Made by a program: the position numbers and the translations under genes. From Macrosoma leucophasiata (Eukaryota > Arthropoda > Insecta > Lepidoptera > Hedylidae), in assembly GCA_036365455.1 (NCBI GenBank), contig JAWQUS010000009.1:1208001-1272000 (forward strand): a DNA stretch of 64,000 nt. Reading direction: 5' to 3'. Of the stretch, positions 63,294 to 64,000 are shown one piece after another. Every line of letters begins with the position of its first letter. The first letter of the stretch is position 1. Below the pieces are notes generated by a model that made no database searches, was not told where the DNA came from, and saw only the letters and a list, made by a program, of their open reading frames with translations.

Positions 63294-63532
63294 CATGAAG
63301 GATACCTACCCTACATTATATTTTTATTATGTTAGGGGACTAGGTACGAGTATAATAAATCTTTTTTTTTTTTCATTCTTCTTCTTAAAGTGCCACTTCT
63401 CTACGAAGGTTGGCGACCATCATAGGAATCCTAAGTTTTGATGCTGCAGCACGGAATAGAGAACGAGTGCTTAGGTTGAACCATTCTCTCAAATTTTTCA
63501 ACCAGGATGTTCTTTTTCTACCAGGTCTCCTT
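63294..63532 (-). pseudogene. RTE-like LINE 3' end, inverted partner of 62632-62875
   Basis: It is the reverse complement of 62632-62875 with few differences (e.g. 'cttaggattcctatgatggt'), including the stop and 3' UTR. It ends where R9 begins. Confidence 0.85.
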
Positions 63533-63979
63533 TGGCCAAGTGCCACGGGCAGTTTAGGGTTCCGTAGTTTTTAGGTTTGAATAATATAATTTTTAAAAAA
63601 TCTATGGATTTGTTCTAAATTTTCGAGTAAAATTCATTTGGTCGACTATTACTCGCAAACTTGTATAGTGATGTGATTGTGTGATAGTTTTCATTATGCA
63701 GAGTGTCCCAGAAATCAACGATAAACCGAAAACGGGTGATAGGGCAAATCATGGCAGTTATTAGAAAAGTATGAAAAAAAATATTTGTCATGTATTTTTC
63801 ATATTCTTAGGACTTTTATTCTACCACTTTAACGGCGTGATTAAGGTACGGTAGGTACTTGTGCCAAACTTAAAGTTCTAGTAAGTACCGACAGTTTTTG
63901 CGCTAAACCGCGGACGGACAGTAGACATACAGATAGACGAACGACGACGGTTTCTTGTTTACTATGGAACCCTAAAAAC
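63533..63979 (+). mobile_element. R9, shortened copy
   Basis: 'ggccaagtgccacgggcagt', 'tagggttccgtagtttttag' and the closing 'ctatggaaccctaaaaa'. The middle is deleted relative to 42536. The window ends 21 bp later. Confidence 0.7.
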
Positions 63980-64000
63980 AGATGTGCTGATTATATTACA

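Overview
This is AT-rich eukaryotic nuclear DNA, almost certainly from a moth or butterfly. The evidence is the density and kind of repeats: short Helitron-like elements ending in a GC-rich hairpin plus CTAG, blocks with GTCTGTCTGTC runs, 'gggttccgtag' elements, several tRNA-headed SINEs, and 5'-truncated RTE/CR1/Jockey-type LINEs with simple-repeat tails. No host protein-coding gene could be recognised with confidence. One weak candidate exon lies at about 52656-52710 on the minus strand.

Local family names used here (mine, not database names): SINE-A, a poly(A) retroposon of about 285 bp that starts with a GAGCTCC hairpin (about 20 copies or pieces); SINE-5S, about 360 bp with a 5S rRNA-like promoter block (6 copies); SINE-B, about 312 bp with a tRNA-like head; SINE-C, about 210 bp with a different tRNA-like head; SINE-E, a tRNA-like unit with GACTTC acceptor ends; Hel-a to Hel-f, Helitron-like families; LINE-V, a LINE with a (CATA)n tail (6 copies); MITE-D; R8, R9 and H7, repeat families of unclear class.

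Layout. 1-12.6 kb: SINEs, Helitron-like elements, a PIF/Harbinger-like MITE (4061-4904) and a split MITE-D. 12.6-14.2 kb: three LINE pieces. 14.2-23.7 kb: inverted repeats, SINE-5S copies, a 1.5-kb Hel-f with a GGT-rich tract, and a TIR element carrying a short gene-like ORF (21418-21972). 23.7-31.4 kb: R9, a run of Helitron-like elements, a Jockey-type RT fragment, and the longest LINE-V. 32-36 kb: SINEs, a minisatellite and a GC-rich poly(A) retroposon. 36.5-39.9 kb: the only long intact gene, a 974-codon LINE endonuclease/reverse transcriptase. 40-59.9 kb: more SINEs, Helitrons and small TIR elements. 60-64 kb: a LINE inserted in another LINE's reverse transcriptase with a readable target-site duplication, followed by a tail-to-tail inverted duplication.

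The window is best read as a stratified insertion bed. Many nesting events can be ordered because the target duplication or the interrupted host element is still visible. The main autonomous enzyme source visible is the 974-residue LINE protein; all other reverse transcriptase copies are truncated or frameshifted. Family names such as CR1, RTE, hAT, PIF, piggyBac or DIRS are inferred from motifs, ends and target duplications without a database search.
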